From: Planctomycetota bacterium
GTDB taxonomy: Bacteria; Planctomycetota; JAJSAM01
Length of the DNA: 64,000 bases
NCBI GenBank assembly: GCA_024274785.1
Contig: JAJSAM010000047.1
Coordinates: 1-64,000 of the forward strand
Reading direction: 5' to 3'
Shown here: positions 31,716 through 41,075 of the stretch, one piece after another
How positions within the stretch are numbered: the first letter of the stretch is position 1
How the letters are laid out: each line of letters opens with the position of its first letter
Notes under the pieces: model-generated
What the model saw: the letters and a program-made list of their open reading frames with translations, nothing else
What the model was told of the DNA's origin: nothing
Databases searched by the model: none
Made by a program: the position numbers and the translations under genes

Positions 31716-33194
31716 ATGACGCTCGTTGACCTGCTCGCCTCCGCGTTTCCGGGTGAGGTCCCGGAGATGCCGCCGGCGATAACGGTCACCGGTATCACCG
31801 CCGATTCGCGAAAGTGCGCGGCCGGCAGCGTCTTCATCGCGATCCCGGGTACGGCCGTGGACGGGGCGCGCTACGCCCACGAGGCCGTGGACCGCGGCGC
31901 CGTCGCGGTGGTCACCGAGCGCCGGATCGACCTTCCCGAGGATGTGATCCAGCTCGTGATCCCGGATGCCCGGGCCGCCGTGGCCGATCTCGCGGCCGCA
32001 TATTATGGCCACCCCGCGCGCGACTTGACCGTGGTCGGCATCACGGGTACGAACGGGAAGACCTCCACCTCCCTGATCCTGCGCTCCATCTTCCGGGCGG
32101 CCGGAAAGAAGACGGCGGTCTTCGGCACCATCTCCTACGAGGTGGGAGAGCGGAAAGTGCCGGCGCCCACGACCACGCCGGATCCGGTGAGCCTGATGGG
32201 CTACCTGGCCGAGGCGCGCGACCAGGGCATCGACCACGCGGTGATGGAGGTGTCGAGCCATGCCCTGGTGCAACAGCGCGCCAGGGGCATCCCGATGGCC
32301 GCGGCGGTCTTCACCAACCTGGCGCCCGAGCACCTCGACTATCATCGGGACTTCGCCGACTACCGGGCGGCCAAGAGCCTGCTCTTCGAGGGGCTTGCTC
32401 CCGATGCCTTCGCCGTGCTGAACGGCGACGATCCGGCCAGCAACCACATGGCATCGCGCACCCGCGCCCGGGTGTTGCGATACGGGACGAACGATGCCCT
32501 TGCGATCCGCGCCGGGAAGGTGCACTGCGGGACCTCGGGGATAACGTTTCTCCTGACGCTTCCGGGCGGGGAGGCTGAAATCCGGTCGCCTCTCCTCGGA
32601 CGGGTCAACGTCATGAACTGCCTCGCCGCGGCCGCGGCCGCGCACGCTCTCGGGTTCTCGATCGAGGAAATCCGAAAGGGGCTGAACGGCGTCTCCGTAG
32701 TTTCCGGACGGCTTCAGAGCATCGAGGCCGGGCAGGATTTCACGGTGCTGGTCGACTACGCCCACACCGATCACGCCCTCGAGAACGTGCTGAAGAGCAT
32801 TCGCACCTTCTCCGGCAATCGTCGCATCACGACGGTGATGGGGTGCGGCGGCGATCGGGACCGGACGAAGCGGCCCCGGATGGGGCGAGTTGCGGCGGAG
32901 CTGTCCGACCATGTGGTCATCACCTCGGACAACCCGCGGAGTGAGGAGCCCGAGGCCATCATTCAGGACGTCCTCGCCGGCCTCGAAGGACAGACGAACT
33001 TCGAGGTGGAGGTGGACCGGCGCAAGGCGATCCGGGCGGCGCTCTCGCTGGCCGGTCCGACGGACATCGTCCTCGTGGCGGGGAAGGGGCACGAGCCCTA
33101 CCAGATCATCTCGGGCGTGGTGGTGCCCTTTGACGACCGGCTCGTGGTGCGTGAGGAGATCAGGAAGCTGTCTTCCGGGGGAGGTGGGGGATGA
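31716..33194 (+). CDS. murE: UDP-N-acetylmuramoyl-L-alanyl-D-glutamate ligase MurE
   Basis: GITADSRKCAAGSVFIAIPG, GITGTNGKTSTSLILRSIF, DYAHTDHALENVLKSIR, TSDNPRSEEPEAII. ATG at 31716 after AAGGAG; ORF open from 31647. Confidence 0.95.
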   Translation: MTLVDLLASAFPGEVPEMPPAITVTGITADSRKCAAGSVFIAIPGTAVDGARYAHEAVDRGAVAVVTERRIDLPEDVIQLVIPDARAAVADLAAAYYGHPARDLTVVGITGTNGKTSTSLILRSIFRAAGKKTAVFGTISYEVGERKVPAPTTTPDPVSLMGYLAEARDQGIDHAVMEVSSHALVQQRARGIPMAAAVFTNLAPEHLDYHRDFADYRAAKSLLFEGLAPDAFAVLNGDDPASNHMASRTRARVLRYGTNDALAIRAGKVHCGTSGITFLLTLPGGEAEIRSPLLGRVNVMNCLAAAAAAHALGFSIEEIRKGLNGVSVVSGRLQSIEAGQDFTVLVDYAHTDHALENVLKSIRTFSGNRRITTVMGCGGDRDRTKRPRMGRVAAELSDHVVITSDNPRSEEPEAIIQDVLAGLEGQTNFEVEVDRRKAIRAALSLAGPTDIVLVAGKGHEPYQIISGVVVPFDDRLVVREEIRKLSSGGGGG

Positions 33195-33304
33195 GGGTCC
33201 TGCCCCTGCCTGAGTTGCCTCTTGCGGGAACACCCGCATCTGGGGTAAATTCATGTTTAGGGCCCATCATATAGCGCTCCATACTGAGGAGCGGAGGGTG
33301 AGGA

Positions 33305-34714
33305 ATGGACCCGAGACCTGTGACGTGGGTCCTCGATGCAGTCGGAAACGGCGGTAGCGGTTGTGCGTGCAACACGACCGATGGCCGGGTTACCGGTGTG
33401 TCAACGGACTCCAGGGTGGTGAACGAGGGCGACCTGTACGTCGCACTCGACGGTGATAAATTCGATGGTCACGATTTCGTGGGTGCGGCCTTCGCCAAAG
33501 GAGCGGCGGCGGCGCTGATTTCGAAGGATGTCGACGACCTCGGTGGAGTCCGCGATCGACCGGTGATCCGCGTGGACGACACGCGAGAGGCGCTGGCGCG
33601 TCTGGCCGCGGCCCACCGGCGAACGCTCGACACGGAGATCATCGCGGTTACCGGTTCGAATGGAAAGACGACGGTCAAGGATCTCGTCGCCCACCTCCTG
33701 GCCGGCAAGGGCCGGGTGGCGAAGGCGCCGAAGTCCTTCAACAACGAAATCGGCTTGCCGCTGACGATCCTCGCCATGGATCGGCGCACGGAATTCGGCG
33801 TCGTGGAAATGGGCACGAACGCGCCCGGCGAGATTGCGGAGCTCAGTCGCATCGCCGCTCCGGACTGCGGCATCGTGACGAACGTGGGACCCGCCCACCT
33901 CGAGGGATTGGGTGGGATTCAGGGTGTTGCCGAGGAAAAGGGAGCGCTGGTGGAGACGCTGCCGGAGGGCGGGATGGCGTTCCTCAATTACGAGGACTAT
34001 CACTGCCGGGAGATGGTGCGGATGGCAAAATGCCGGGCGGCCACCTTCGCCTTCGACCCTTCCGCGGACATCTGGGGCCTCAAGCGCCGGCGCGTACCGG
34101 GCGGCGTCTCCTTCTACCTTTACGGGAAGATGGAGGTGACGATGAACGTACCCGGACTTCACAACGCCATGAACGCTCTCGCCGCGGCGGGGGTGGCTCT
34201 GCGTTACGGGGTTTCCCCGGACGTGATCCGGGACCGCCTGGCCTCCTTCGAGCTTCCGGAAATGAGGCTTCGCCAGCGCCGGGTCGGGGGTGTCACGGTC
34301 ATCAACGACGCCTATAACGCGAACCCCGCTTCCGTCTCCGCCGCCATCGAGGAACTCCGTTCCCAGCCGGGCGGTGGGCGTCGGATTCTCATTCTCGGCG
34401 ACATGTTCGAACTCGGCGGGCACAGCGATCAGTTGCACCGGAAGATGGGGCGCAGCGCCGCTCGCGCGGGGATCCACAGCGTCTGGGCGGTAGGCCGGCA
34501 GGCCGGGGAGGTGGGCCGCGGGCTCGCCTCCGTCAGTCGCTGGAAAGGCCAGTTCCACCCGTCACCGTCCACGGACGATGCGGTGGGGAGTATCCCCTTC
34601 GATCTGGCGCCTGGAGACGTGGTGCTGGTCAAGGGGTCGCGGAGAATGAGGCTCGAGCGCGTCCACGATCGGATCGTGGAAGAACTGGGCCGGATGGATC
34701 CGGGCGGAGTGTAG
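33305..34714 (+). CDS. murF: UDP-N-acetylmuramoyl-tripeptide--D-alanyl-D-alanine ligase
   Basis: VSTDSRVVNEGDLYVAL, VTGSNGKTTVKDLVAHLL, SFNNEIGLPLTIL, INDAYNANPASVSAAIEEL. Confidence 0.95.
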   Translation: MDPRPVTWVLDAVGNGGSGCACNTTDGRVTGVSTDSRVVNEGDLYVALDGDKFDGHDFVGAAFAKGAAAALISKDVDDLGGVRDRPVIRVDDTREALARLAAAHRRTLDTEIIAVTGSNGKTTVKDLVAHLLAGKGRVAKAPKSFNNEIGLPLTILAMDRRTEFGVVEMGTNAPGEIAELSRIAAPDCGIVTNVGPAHLEGLGGIQGVAEEKGALVETLPEGGMAFLNYEDYHCREMVRMAKCRAATFAFDPSADIWGLKRRRVPGGVSFYLYGKMEVTMNVPGLHNAMNALAAAGVALRYGVSPDVIRDRLASFELPEMRLRQRRVGGVTVINDAYNANPASVSAAIEELRSQPGGGRRILILGDMFELGGHSDQLHRKMGRSAARAGIHSVWAVGRQAGEVGRGLASVSRWKGQFHPSPSTDDAVGSIPFDLAPGDVVLVKGSRRMRLERVHDRIVEELGRMDPGGV

Positions 34715-34811
34715 TCGGCCCTGCCGAGTGGGCGGGCCGGGCTTCTGTCCGGGCGCCCCAGGGGGCAGTGGAGTCGGTCTGACAAGGTAGAAGGGAGGGG
34801 TCGGGCAGGAG

Positions 34812-35921
34812 ATGCTATACGAGATTCTATACCCCCTCTCGAAGCACTTCATCGGCTTCAACCTGTTCCGGTACATCTCGTTCCGCGCCATCTTCGCCGC
34901 GCTGACCGCGTTCCTCGTCTGCGTCGTGGTGGGCCCCGGCATCATTCGCCTGCTCAAGCAGCATCGCTTCAATGAGCAGGTCAAGTCCGCCAGTTCGAAG
35001 ATCGACGAGGTCCGCAAGCTGAAGCACGATACGCCGACGATGGGCGGGACCATCATCCTGCTCGCCATCGTGGTCTCCGTGCTGTTGTTCGGGCGCCTCG
35101 ACAACCTCTATGTGATCCTCGGGCTGTGGACGGTTGTGGCCTTTTCCGTCATCGGGGCCGCGGACGACTGGACCAAGCTGACCCGCAAGGGTCACGGCAT
35201 GAAGAGCATGACCAAGCTCAAGTTCCAGTGCCTGGTCGCGGCGGTGGTCGTCACCGTGCTCTACATGAACGTGAAGGACCGCGCGGAACTGACCTCGCTG
35301 CAACTGCCCCTGATGAAGGACTGGGTCTTCGACCTCGGACCGCTCTATCTCGTCTTGTCTTTCCTCGTCATCGTCGGGGCGACGAACGGGGTGAACTTCA
35401 CCGACGGCATGGACGGTCTGGCCATCGGCGGCGTCACCATGACCGGGCTCACTTTCCTGGTCATCACCTACATCGTGGGCCAGACCGACCTGACGCGGTT
35501 TCTGAACATCATCCACGTGCCGGGTTCCTCCGAACTGACCGTGTTCCTCGGTGCGGTCGTGGGCGCCAGCCTCGGCTTTCTCTGGTTCAACTGTTTCCCG
35601 GCACAGGTCTTCATGGGCGACACCGGTTCCCTGGCCCTCGGCGCGGCGCTCGGTTACGTGGCGATCGTCACCCGCCAGGAAATCGCCCTGATGATCGCCG
35701 GCCTGATGTTCGTTGCCGACGGCCTGTCCGTCGTACTTCAGATCGGGTCCTTCCGCCTGTTCGGGAAAAAGATTCTCCCCTTCGCCCCCATCTCCAACTG
35801 GTGGCTCCTGCAGAAAAAGGACGGCGGCTACCAGATGCACGAGGTGAAGGTCACGGTGCGCTACTGGATCGTCATGGCCCTGATGGGAGCGCTCTCCCTC
35901 GTTCTCCTGAAGGTCCGCTGA
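34812..35921 (+). CDS. mraY: Phospho-N-acetylmuramoyl-pentapeptide-transferase
   Basis: HDTPTMGGTIIL, GAADDWTKL, GATNGVNFTDGMDGLAIG, FMGDTGSLALGA. C-terminal HHH motif seemingly replaced (see findings). Confidence 0.95.
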   Translation: MLYEILYPLSKHFIGFNLFRYISFRAIFAALTAFLVCVVVGPGIIRLLKQHRFNEQVKSASSKIDEVRKLKHDTPTMGGTIILLAIVVSVLLFGRLDNLYVILGLWTVVAFSVIGAADDWTKLTRKGHGMKSMTKLKFQCLVAAVVVTVLYMNVKDRAELTSLQLPLMKDWVFDLGPLYLVLSFLVIVGATNGVNFTDGMDGLAIGGVTMTGLTFLVITYIVGQTDLTRFLNIIHVPGSSELTVFLGAVVGASLGFLWFNCFPAQVFMGDTGSLALGAALGYVAIVTRQEIALMIAGLMFVADGLSVVLQIGSFRLFGKKILPFAPISNWWLLQKKDGGYQMHEVKVTVRYWIVMALMGALSLVLLKVR

Positions 35922-37063
35922 TGCCGTGGTTCATGGCGGCGCCCGGCCTGCCGGTCCGGACCTGTGGACGCGCGGTGGCGGTCATCGCCTATGTCCTCAC
36001 GGCCCTCGGCGTTCTGATGATCTACTCCGCGAGCACGACCTGGGGCGTCGACAAGTTCGGGGACCCGGCGCACTTCCTGAAACGCCAGCTCGTGAGTGTG
36101 GCGATGGGCACGGTGCTGTTTCTCATCTGCGCCAGACTCGACCCCTCATTCTGGCGGCGCCACACGGGCAAGTTCTTCCTGTTGACGGCGATCCTCCTCG
36201 TCCTGGTGCTCCTCTTCGGGAGCCGATTCAACGGGGCCCGCCGCTGGCTTCGCTTCTTCGGATTCGGGTTTCAGCCGTCCGAACTGGCCAAACTCGCGGT
36301 GATCGTCGTCGCGGCCGGCTTCCTCGCCCGCAAGGACACCGACATCCGGGACTTCAAGCGGGGATTTCTCCCGGCCATGCTTCCGATTATCCTGATCTGC
36401 GGCCTGACCGTCGCCGAGCCGGACTTCGGAACCGCGCTGTTCCTCGGAGCGCTCGGCGTCATGGTCCTCGTGCTGGGGGGGCTCAAACTCTCCCACCTGC
36501 TCTTCGCCGGCGCCGCAGTCCTGCCTGCGGTCACCTTCCTGATGTGGACCAAGTTCGAGTACATCAAGCACCGCCTCTCCTTTTTTTCCGGTGCTGAAAT
36601 GGGCTACCAGGTCAAGCAGGGGTTCATCGCCATGGGCTCCGGCGGTCTGATCGGGCGGGGCATCGGCGCGGGACGGGGCAAGCTCTTCTTCCTGCCGGAG
36701 GTGGCGGGCGACTTCATCTTCCCGGCGATCGGCGAGGAGATCGGTTTCCTCGGCATTCTGCTCGTGATCATGCTGTTCATGGCGCTCTGCTGGTTCGGCT
36801 ACCGCATCGCCCGGGCCGCGCTCGGGATCGACGCCTTCGCGTTCTATCTCGGGCTCGGGATTACCGCGTTTCTTTGCATGCAGGCGCTGACGAACATGGC
36901 GGTGGTGAGCGGCTCGGCCCCCACGAAGGGGATCGCGCTGCCCTTCATCTCCTATGGCGGAAGCTCACTCGTGGTCGGTCTGGCGGGCATCGGCATTCTC
37001 GTCAGCATCTCTCGATCGATTGCCGAGCGGACCCGCATCGACCTGATGGAGGTGCGGTCATGA
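35921..37063 (+). CDS. ftsW: SEDS-family lipid II polymerase FtsW
   Basis: GVLMIYSAST, FQPSELAKLAVI, GSGGLIGRGIGAGRGKLFFLPEVAGDFIFPAIGEEIGFLG, GIALPFISYGGSSLVVGLAGIGILVSISR. ATG overlaps the mraY TGA. Confidence 0.95.
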   Translation: MPWFMAAPGLPVRTCGRAVAVIAYVLTALGVLMIYSASTTWGVDKFGDPAHFLKRQLVSVAMGTVLFLICARLDPSFWRRHTGKFFLLTAILLVLVLLFGSRFNGARRWLRFFGFGFQPSELAKLAVIVVAAGFLARKDTDIRDFKRGFLPAMLPIILICGLTVAEPDFGTALFLGALGVMVLVLGGLKLSHLLFAGAAVLPAVTFLMWTKFEYIKHRLSFFSGAEMGYQVKQGFIAMGSGGLIGRGIGAGRGKLFFLPEVAGDFIFPAIGEEIGFLGILLVIMLFMALCWFGYRIARAALGIDAFAFYLGLGITAFLCMQALTNMAVVSGSAPTKGIALPFISYGGSSLVVGLAGIGILVSISRSIAERTRIDLMEVRS

Positions 37064-38166
37064 AGGCCCCGGGATCGGTGCGGATCGCCCTGGCCGGCGG
37101 CGGCTCCGGCGGGCACCTGTTCCCCGGCCTCGCCCTGGCGCGGACGCTCCTGCCCAGCGGCCGGAAGCCTCTGCTCTACGGCAGCGGCAAGGCCGCGGAG
37201 GCTGAGTGGGTGGGGCGGTCCGCGGAGTCGATCCGGGTCGATGCGCCGATGCTTCCGGGGTCGAAGAGGGCCATCCCCGGTTTCTTCGCCCGGATGGCGA
37301 AGGCGATCCACCACTCCCTCGTGGAGATGCGCGTGCGCCGCCCGGACCTCGTCGTCGGGCTCGGCGGGTACGCATCCGTGGCGCCGGGCGTGGCCGCGCT
37401 GATGTCGGGCTGCCCGCTCCTGCTCCTCGAACAGAACGTGGTGCCGGGCAAGGCGAACCTCCTGCTCTCCCGCCTGGGCGGAACCATGGCGGCGACGTAT
37501 CCGGCCTCGATGTCGCATCTGCCCCCGGCGGCCCGCGCTCGCGCCCGGGTGCTCGGGAACCCGGTGCGCGCGGAACTGCTCGCCGGGGTGTCCGACCCGG
37601 CGAGGTTCGCGTTGACTCCGGACCGCCCGATCCTCCTCGTGATGGGAGGCAGCCAGGGCGCCACCGGCCTGAACCGCCGCGTGGCCGATGCCGCCCGCGA
37701 GTTCGCGAAACGGAACGTGCAGGTGATCTGGCTCACCGGCCGGGGCGATGAGGCGATGGCCCGGGGCGCCCTGGATCGCGCGGGTCTGCGGGGCTTCGTC
37801 CGGCCCTTTTCGCCGGACATGGCGACGATCTACCGCACCGCGGACCTGGTCCTCAGCCGCGCCGGCGGAACGACCGTGGCGGAACTGGCCGCGCTTGGCA
37901 AGCCGAGCGTGCTGGTGCCGTATCCGCACCACCAGGATCGGCATCAGGAGTTCAACGCCGGGGTGCTGGTTTCCGTCGGGGCGGCCCGGATCATCCCGGA
38001 AGATGACCTGACGGCTCTCCGGATCGGCCGCGACGTGGCGGATCTGGCCCTTGACGGAGAGACCCTCGGTGAGATGGGCGCGGCCGCGGCAACGGTTGCG
38101 GTTCCCGACGCGGCGGAACGCGTGGCCCTTCTTGCCGCGGAGCTGATCAGGAGAGGGCGGAGATGA
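37060..38166 (+). CDS. murG: UDP-GlcNAc:lipid I glycosyltransferase MurG
   Basis: ALAGGGSGGHLFPGLALAR, GGSQGATGLNRRV, DLVLSRAGGTTVAELAALGKPSVLVPYPHHQDRHQEFNAG. ATGA overlap with ftsW. Confidence 0.95.
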   Translation: MKAPGSVRIALAGGGSGGHLFPGLALARTLLPSGRKPLLYGSGKAAEAEWVGRSAESIRVDAPMLPGSKRAIPGFFARMAKAIHHSLVEMRVRRPDLVVGLGGYASVAPGVAALMSGCPLLLLEQNVVPGKANLLLSRLGGTMAATYPASMSHLPPAARARARVLGNPVRAELLAGVSDPARFALTPDRPILLVMGGSQGATGLNRRVADAAREFAKRNVQVIWLTGRGDEAMARGALDRAGLRGFVRPFSPDMATIYRTADLVLSRAGGTTVAELAALGKPSVLVPYPHHQDRHQEFNAGVLVSVGAARIIPEDDLTALRIGRDVADLALDGETLGEMGAAAATVAVPDAAERVALLAAELIRRGRR

Positions 38167-39578
38167 ACGGGACCCCTTTTCGCCAACCGACGCGCGCTCA
38201 CCTGGTGGGGATCGGCGGCTCGGGCATGAGCGGTATCGCCAGCACTCTCCTGGCCCGCGGCCATCGCATCACCGGGAGCGACCAGAGCGATGGGCGCACC
38301 ATCCAGCGTCTTCGTGGGGAGGGCATCCCGGTGCTGGTGGGACACGACGGTGCCAGCGTGCCCGACGACACCGAGATGCTCGTGGTTTCCGCGGCGATCC
38401 TCGATTCCAATCCCGAACTCATGGAGGCGCGGCGGCGCGGTGTGCCGGTCCTGAAGTACGCCGAAGCCCTTGGCGCCCTGATGGGGGAGAGTCGGGGTGT
38501 GGCGGTGGCCGGGGCGCACGGCAAGACCACGACGACCGGCCTCCTGGCTTTCGTGCTGGACCGCCTTGGCGCCGATCCCACTTTCGTCGTCGGTGGCGAA
38601 GTGGGATCCCTCGGCGGCTCCTCCCGGGTGGGCGACGGCCCGTTCCTGGTGGCCGAGGCCTGCGAATACGACCGCTCCTTCCTGCACCTGAAGCCGGAAG
38701 TGGCGGTGGTGACGAACATCGACGAGGACCATCTCGACTACTACTCCGGAATCGCGGAGATCACCGACGTGTTCCGGGAGTTCGGGCGCCTGCTCCCGGA
38801 ACACGGGCAACTCGTGACGCTGAACGAGCACCGCGCCGCTTTCGAGTGCGACCCGGGTTTCAAAGCGTTGCTCACCACGGTGGGCATCGGTGCCCTGGCC
38901 GACTGGGTGGCTACCGATTGCGAGGTGGGGGCGAGCACCATTCGCTTCACGGTGCGCCGCTACGGCGAGGACGTGGAGCGGATGACCATCCGCATGCCCG
39001 GTTACCACAACGTGCTGAATTCGTTGATGGTCCTGGCGGTTGTCGATCACCTCGGCTTCGATCCGGCGGCCGCGGCGAAGGCCATTCGGGAATTCCGCGG
39101 TGTCCGGCGGCGCTTCGAGGTGAAGTACCACCGTGCCGGGATCGTGATCATGGACGACTACGCGCACCACCCGGCGGAGATCCGGGCCGCGCTGGCGTCG
39201 ATCCGGATCACCTGGCCGAACTCCCGGGTCTGGTGCGTGTTTCAGCCGCACCAGGCGAGCCGCACCCGCTTTCTCCTGCGCGAATTCGCCGCGGCCCTGT
39301 CCCGGGCCGACCGGGTGGTGGTGCCGGACATCTTCTTCGCGAGAGACTCCGCGGAGGAGCGGCGGCTGATCTCCTCCCGGGATCTGGTGATGAAAGTGCT
39401 GAACCTCGGCGCGAATGCCGAGTACCTGCCGGACTTCAAGGACATCGAGCAGCACCTGCTGCTGAACCTGCGGCCGCGCGACGTGGTGGTGACCATGGGC
39501 GCGGGGGATATCTTCAGGGTGGCCGACGCCGTCGCCGCCCGACTCGAGAACTATGGATCCACGAGCATTCCCGCTTGA
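38163..39578 (+). CDS. murC: UDP-N-acetylmuramate--L-alanine ligase
   Basis: AHLVGIGGSGMSGIASTLLARGHRITGSDQ, VAGAHGKTTTTGLLA, EACEYDRSFLHLKP, DDYAHHPAEIRAAL, FQPHQASRT. Confidence 0.95.
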   Translation: MNGTPFRQPTRAHLVGIGGSGMSGIASTLLARGHRITGSDQSDGRTIQRLRGEGIPVLVGHDGASVPDDTEMLVVSAAILDSNPELMEARRRGVPVLKYAEALGALMGESRGVAVAGAHGKTTTTGLLAFVLDRLGADPTFVVGGEVGSLGGSSRVGDGPFLVAEACEYDRSFLHLKPEVAVVTNIDEDHLDYYSGIAEITDVFREFGRLLPEHGQLVTLNEHRAAFECDPGFKALLTTVGIGALADWVATDCEVGASTIRFTVRRYGEDVERMTIRMPGYHNVLNSLMVLAVVDHLGFDPAAAAKAIREFRGVRRRFEVKYHRAGIVIMDDYAHHPAEIRAALASIRITWPNSRVWCVFQPHQASRTRFLLREFAAALSRADRVVVPDIFFARDSAEERRLISSRDLVMKVLNLGANAEYLPDFKDIEQHLLLNLRPRDVVVTMGAGDIFRVADAVAARLENYGSTSIPA

Positions 39579-40449
39579 GCAGTTGACGTCGTTCCGCATC
39601 GGCGGGGTCGCGGAACGGGTGGCGTTTCCCGATTCCATACTCTCGGCCCGGGACGAGCTTTGCCGCGCCGCGGACGATGGACTTCCGGTGCGGGCGCTCG
39701 GGGGTGGAAAGAACCTGCTCGTGGATGACCGGGGGGTGTCCGGCCTCGTGATGTCGCTGACGAGACTCCGGGAGTTTCATTTCCGGGATGAGACGCTCGT
39801 AGCCGGAGCGGGGGTTCCCATCGGCGCGCTGATTCAGCGGACGGCGCGCTCCGGCCTGGCCGGTCTCGAGGTGCTGGCGGGCATCCCCGGGACGCTCGGA
39901 GGCGCGGTTCGCATGAACGCGGGTGGCGCCCACGGCTCGATCGGTGACCGGGTCCTCTCGGTGAGTGGTTTCACCAGCCGCGGGGAACCCTTCCGCCTGG
40001 CGCGGGAGGAGTGCGGGTTCTCGTACCGCCGGAGTTTCCTCGGGGGGACGTTCATCACCGAAGTGGAACTTCGTTTGACCCGCTCGAGCGCGGATCTCGC
40101 TCGCCGCGCGCGCGAGATCTTTCGCGGGAAGAGTGCTGCGCAGCCGCTTGCGGCGGCCACGGCCGGTTGCGTTTTCAAGAACCCCGACGATCGGCAGCGC
40201 CGGAGTGCGGGGCACCTTCTCGACAAGGTGGGCATGAAGGAAGTCAGCCGCGGCGCGGCACGCGTCTCACCGCGTCACGCCAACTTCATCGAGAACCGCG
40301 GGGGCGCCGCCTTCGACGACGTCGTCGCGCTTTTCGAGGAAGGCCGAAGGCGGGTCTTCGACCACTTCGGCATTCTGCTGGTGCTGGAAATGGAAGTCTG
40401 GCCAAGAGAGGAGGGGGACGCGTTGTTCCCGGTATGCGGGACGGCCTGA
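39553..40449 (+). CDS. murB: UDP-N-acetylenolpyruvoylglucosamine reductase
   Basis: LTSFRIGGVAE, GGGKNLLVDD, LAGIPGTLGGAVRMNAG, AGCVFKNP; overlaps the murC 3' end. Confidence 0.93.
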   Translation: MDPRAFPLEQLTSFRIGGVAERVAFPDSILSARDELCRAADDGLPVRALGGGKNLLVDDRGVSGLVMSLTRLREFHFRDETLVAGAGVPIGALIQRTARSGLAGLEVLAGIPGTLGGAVRMNAGGAHGSIGDRVLSVSGFTSRGEPFRLAREECGFSYRRSFLGGTFITEVELRLTRSSADLARRAREIFRGKSAAQPLAAATAGCVFKNPDDRQRRSAGHLLDKVGMKEVSRGAARVSPRHANFIENRGGAAFDDVVALFEEGRRRVFDHFGILLVLEMEVWPREEGDALFPVCGTA

Positions 40450-40501
40450 AACCCTTGTGGTTTCAAGAGTTGGGAGGATTTCTCCCGCGACGGTAAAGCC
40501 C

Positions 40502-40530
40502 TTGTATCGTGCGTGATGGACTGATAGGAT
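40502..40530 (+). promoter_or_regulatory. Candidate internal promoter after murB
   Basis: TTGTAT, 17-nt spacer, TAGGAT; preceded by the small hairpin GGGAG-gattt-CTCCC. Confidence 0.4.
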
Positions 40531-40675
40531 CAACCTCCATCCTGCGCGTTCTTTCGTCGCCGGATCAGGGCGTCAAAGGGCTGAAGTGAACGGAACCGTG
40601 AGTGCCGCCGAGCGTCAGCCGTGCACTCACCTGGAATTGCAGCGTCCGCCCTGTCCGGGCGACTTGAAAGGAGTT

Positions 40676-40960
40676 GTGCAGGCCATGATCATGCCGGAGA
40701 AGCTGTCACTCAGTGATTTTGTCAGCCGCCGTCTTCACCCCATGAAGGTGACCATCTCCCTCCTCGGCCACGAGCTCGATCAGAATTCGGACGGAGATGT
40801 CACCACCATCAACGCTTCTCTCCTCGGTTCCGTGATCAACACGCTCGAGCTGTTCGTCGAGGACTACGAGAGGCTCCTGGAGAAGACGACCGCGGCCGCA
40901 CCGAAGCAGCCGGCCCCGGCGGTCGAGCGGAAGTTCGTCGGCGACGACGTGAAGCAGTAG
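40676..40960 (+). CDS. Small hypothetical protein between murB and ftsQ
   Basis: GTG at 40676 (or ATG at 40685) after AAAGGAG; IMPEKLSLSDFVSRRLHPMKVTISLLGHELDQNSDGDVTTINASLLGSVINTLELFVEDYERLLEKT. The longer ORF starts at 40586. Confidence 0.55.
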   Translation: MQAMIMPEKLSLSDFVSRRLHPMKVTISLLGHELDQNSDGDVTTINASLLGSVINTLELFVEDYERLLEKTTAAAPKQPAPAVERKFVGDDVKQ

Positions 40961-41075
40961 GTCTTCGCGGTCGGAGGATCGCCGGGTGGTGGTTCGCCCC
41001 GCGGATTGTCGCCGGAACGACGCCGCAACACCGTGTGAGCCGGCTGGTGTCCGACACAGGACACGTGAGAGGCTC

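Noticed and set aside
37944-39638. 564-aa minus-strand ORF antisense to murC
   Set aside because: Shadow ORF; MurC motifs are on the plus strand.
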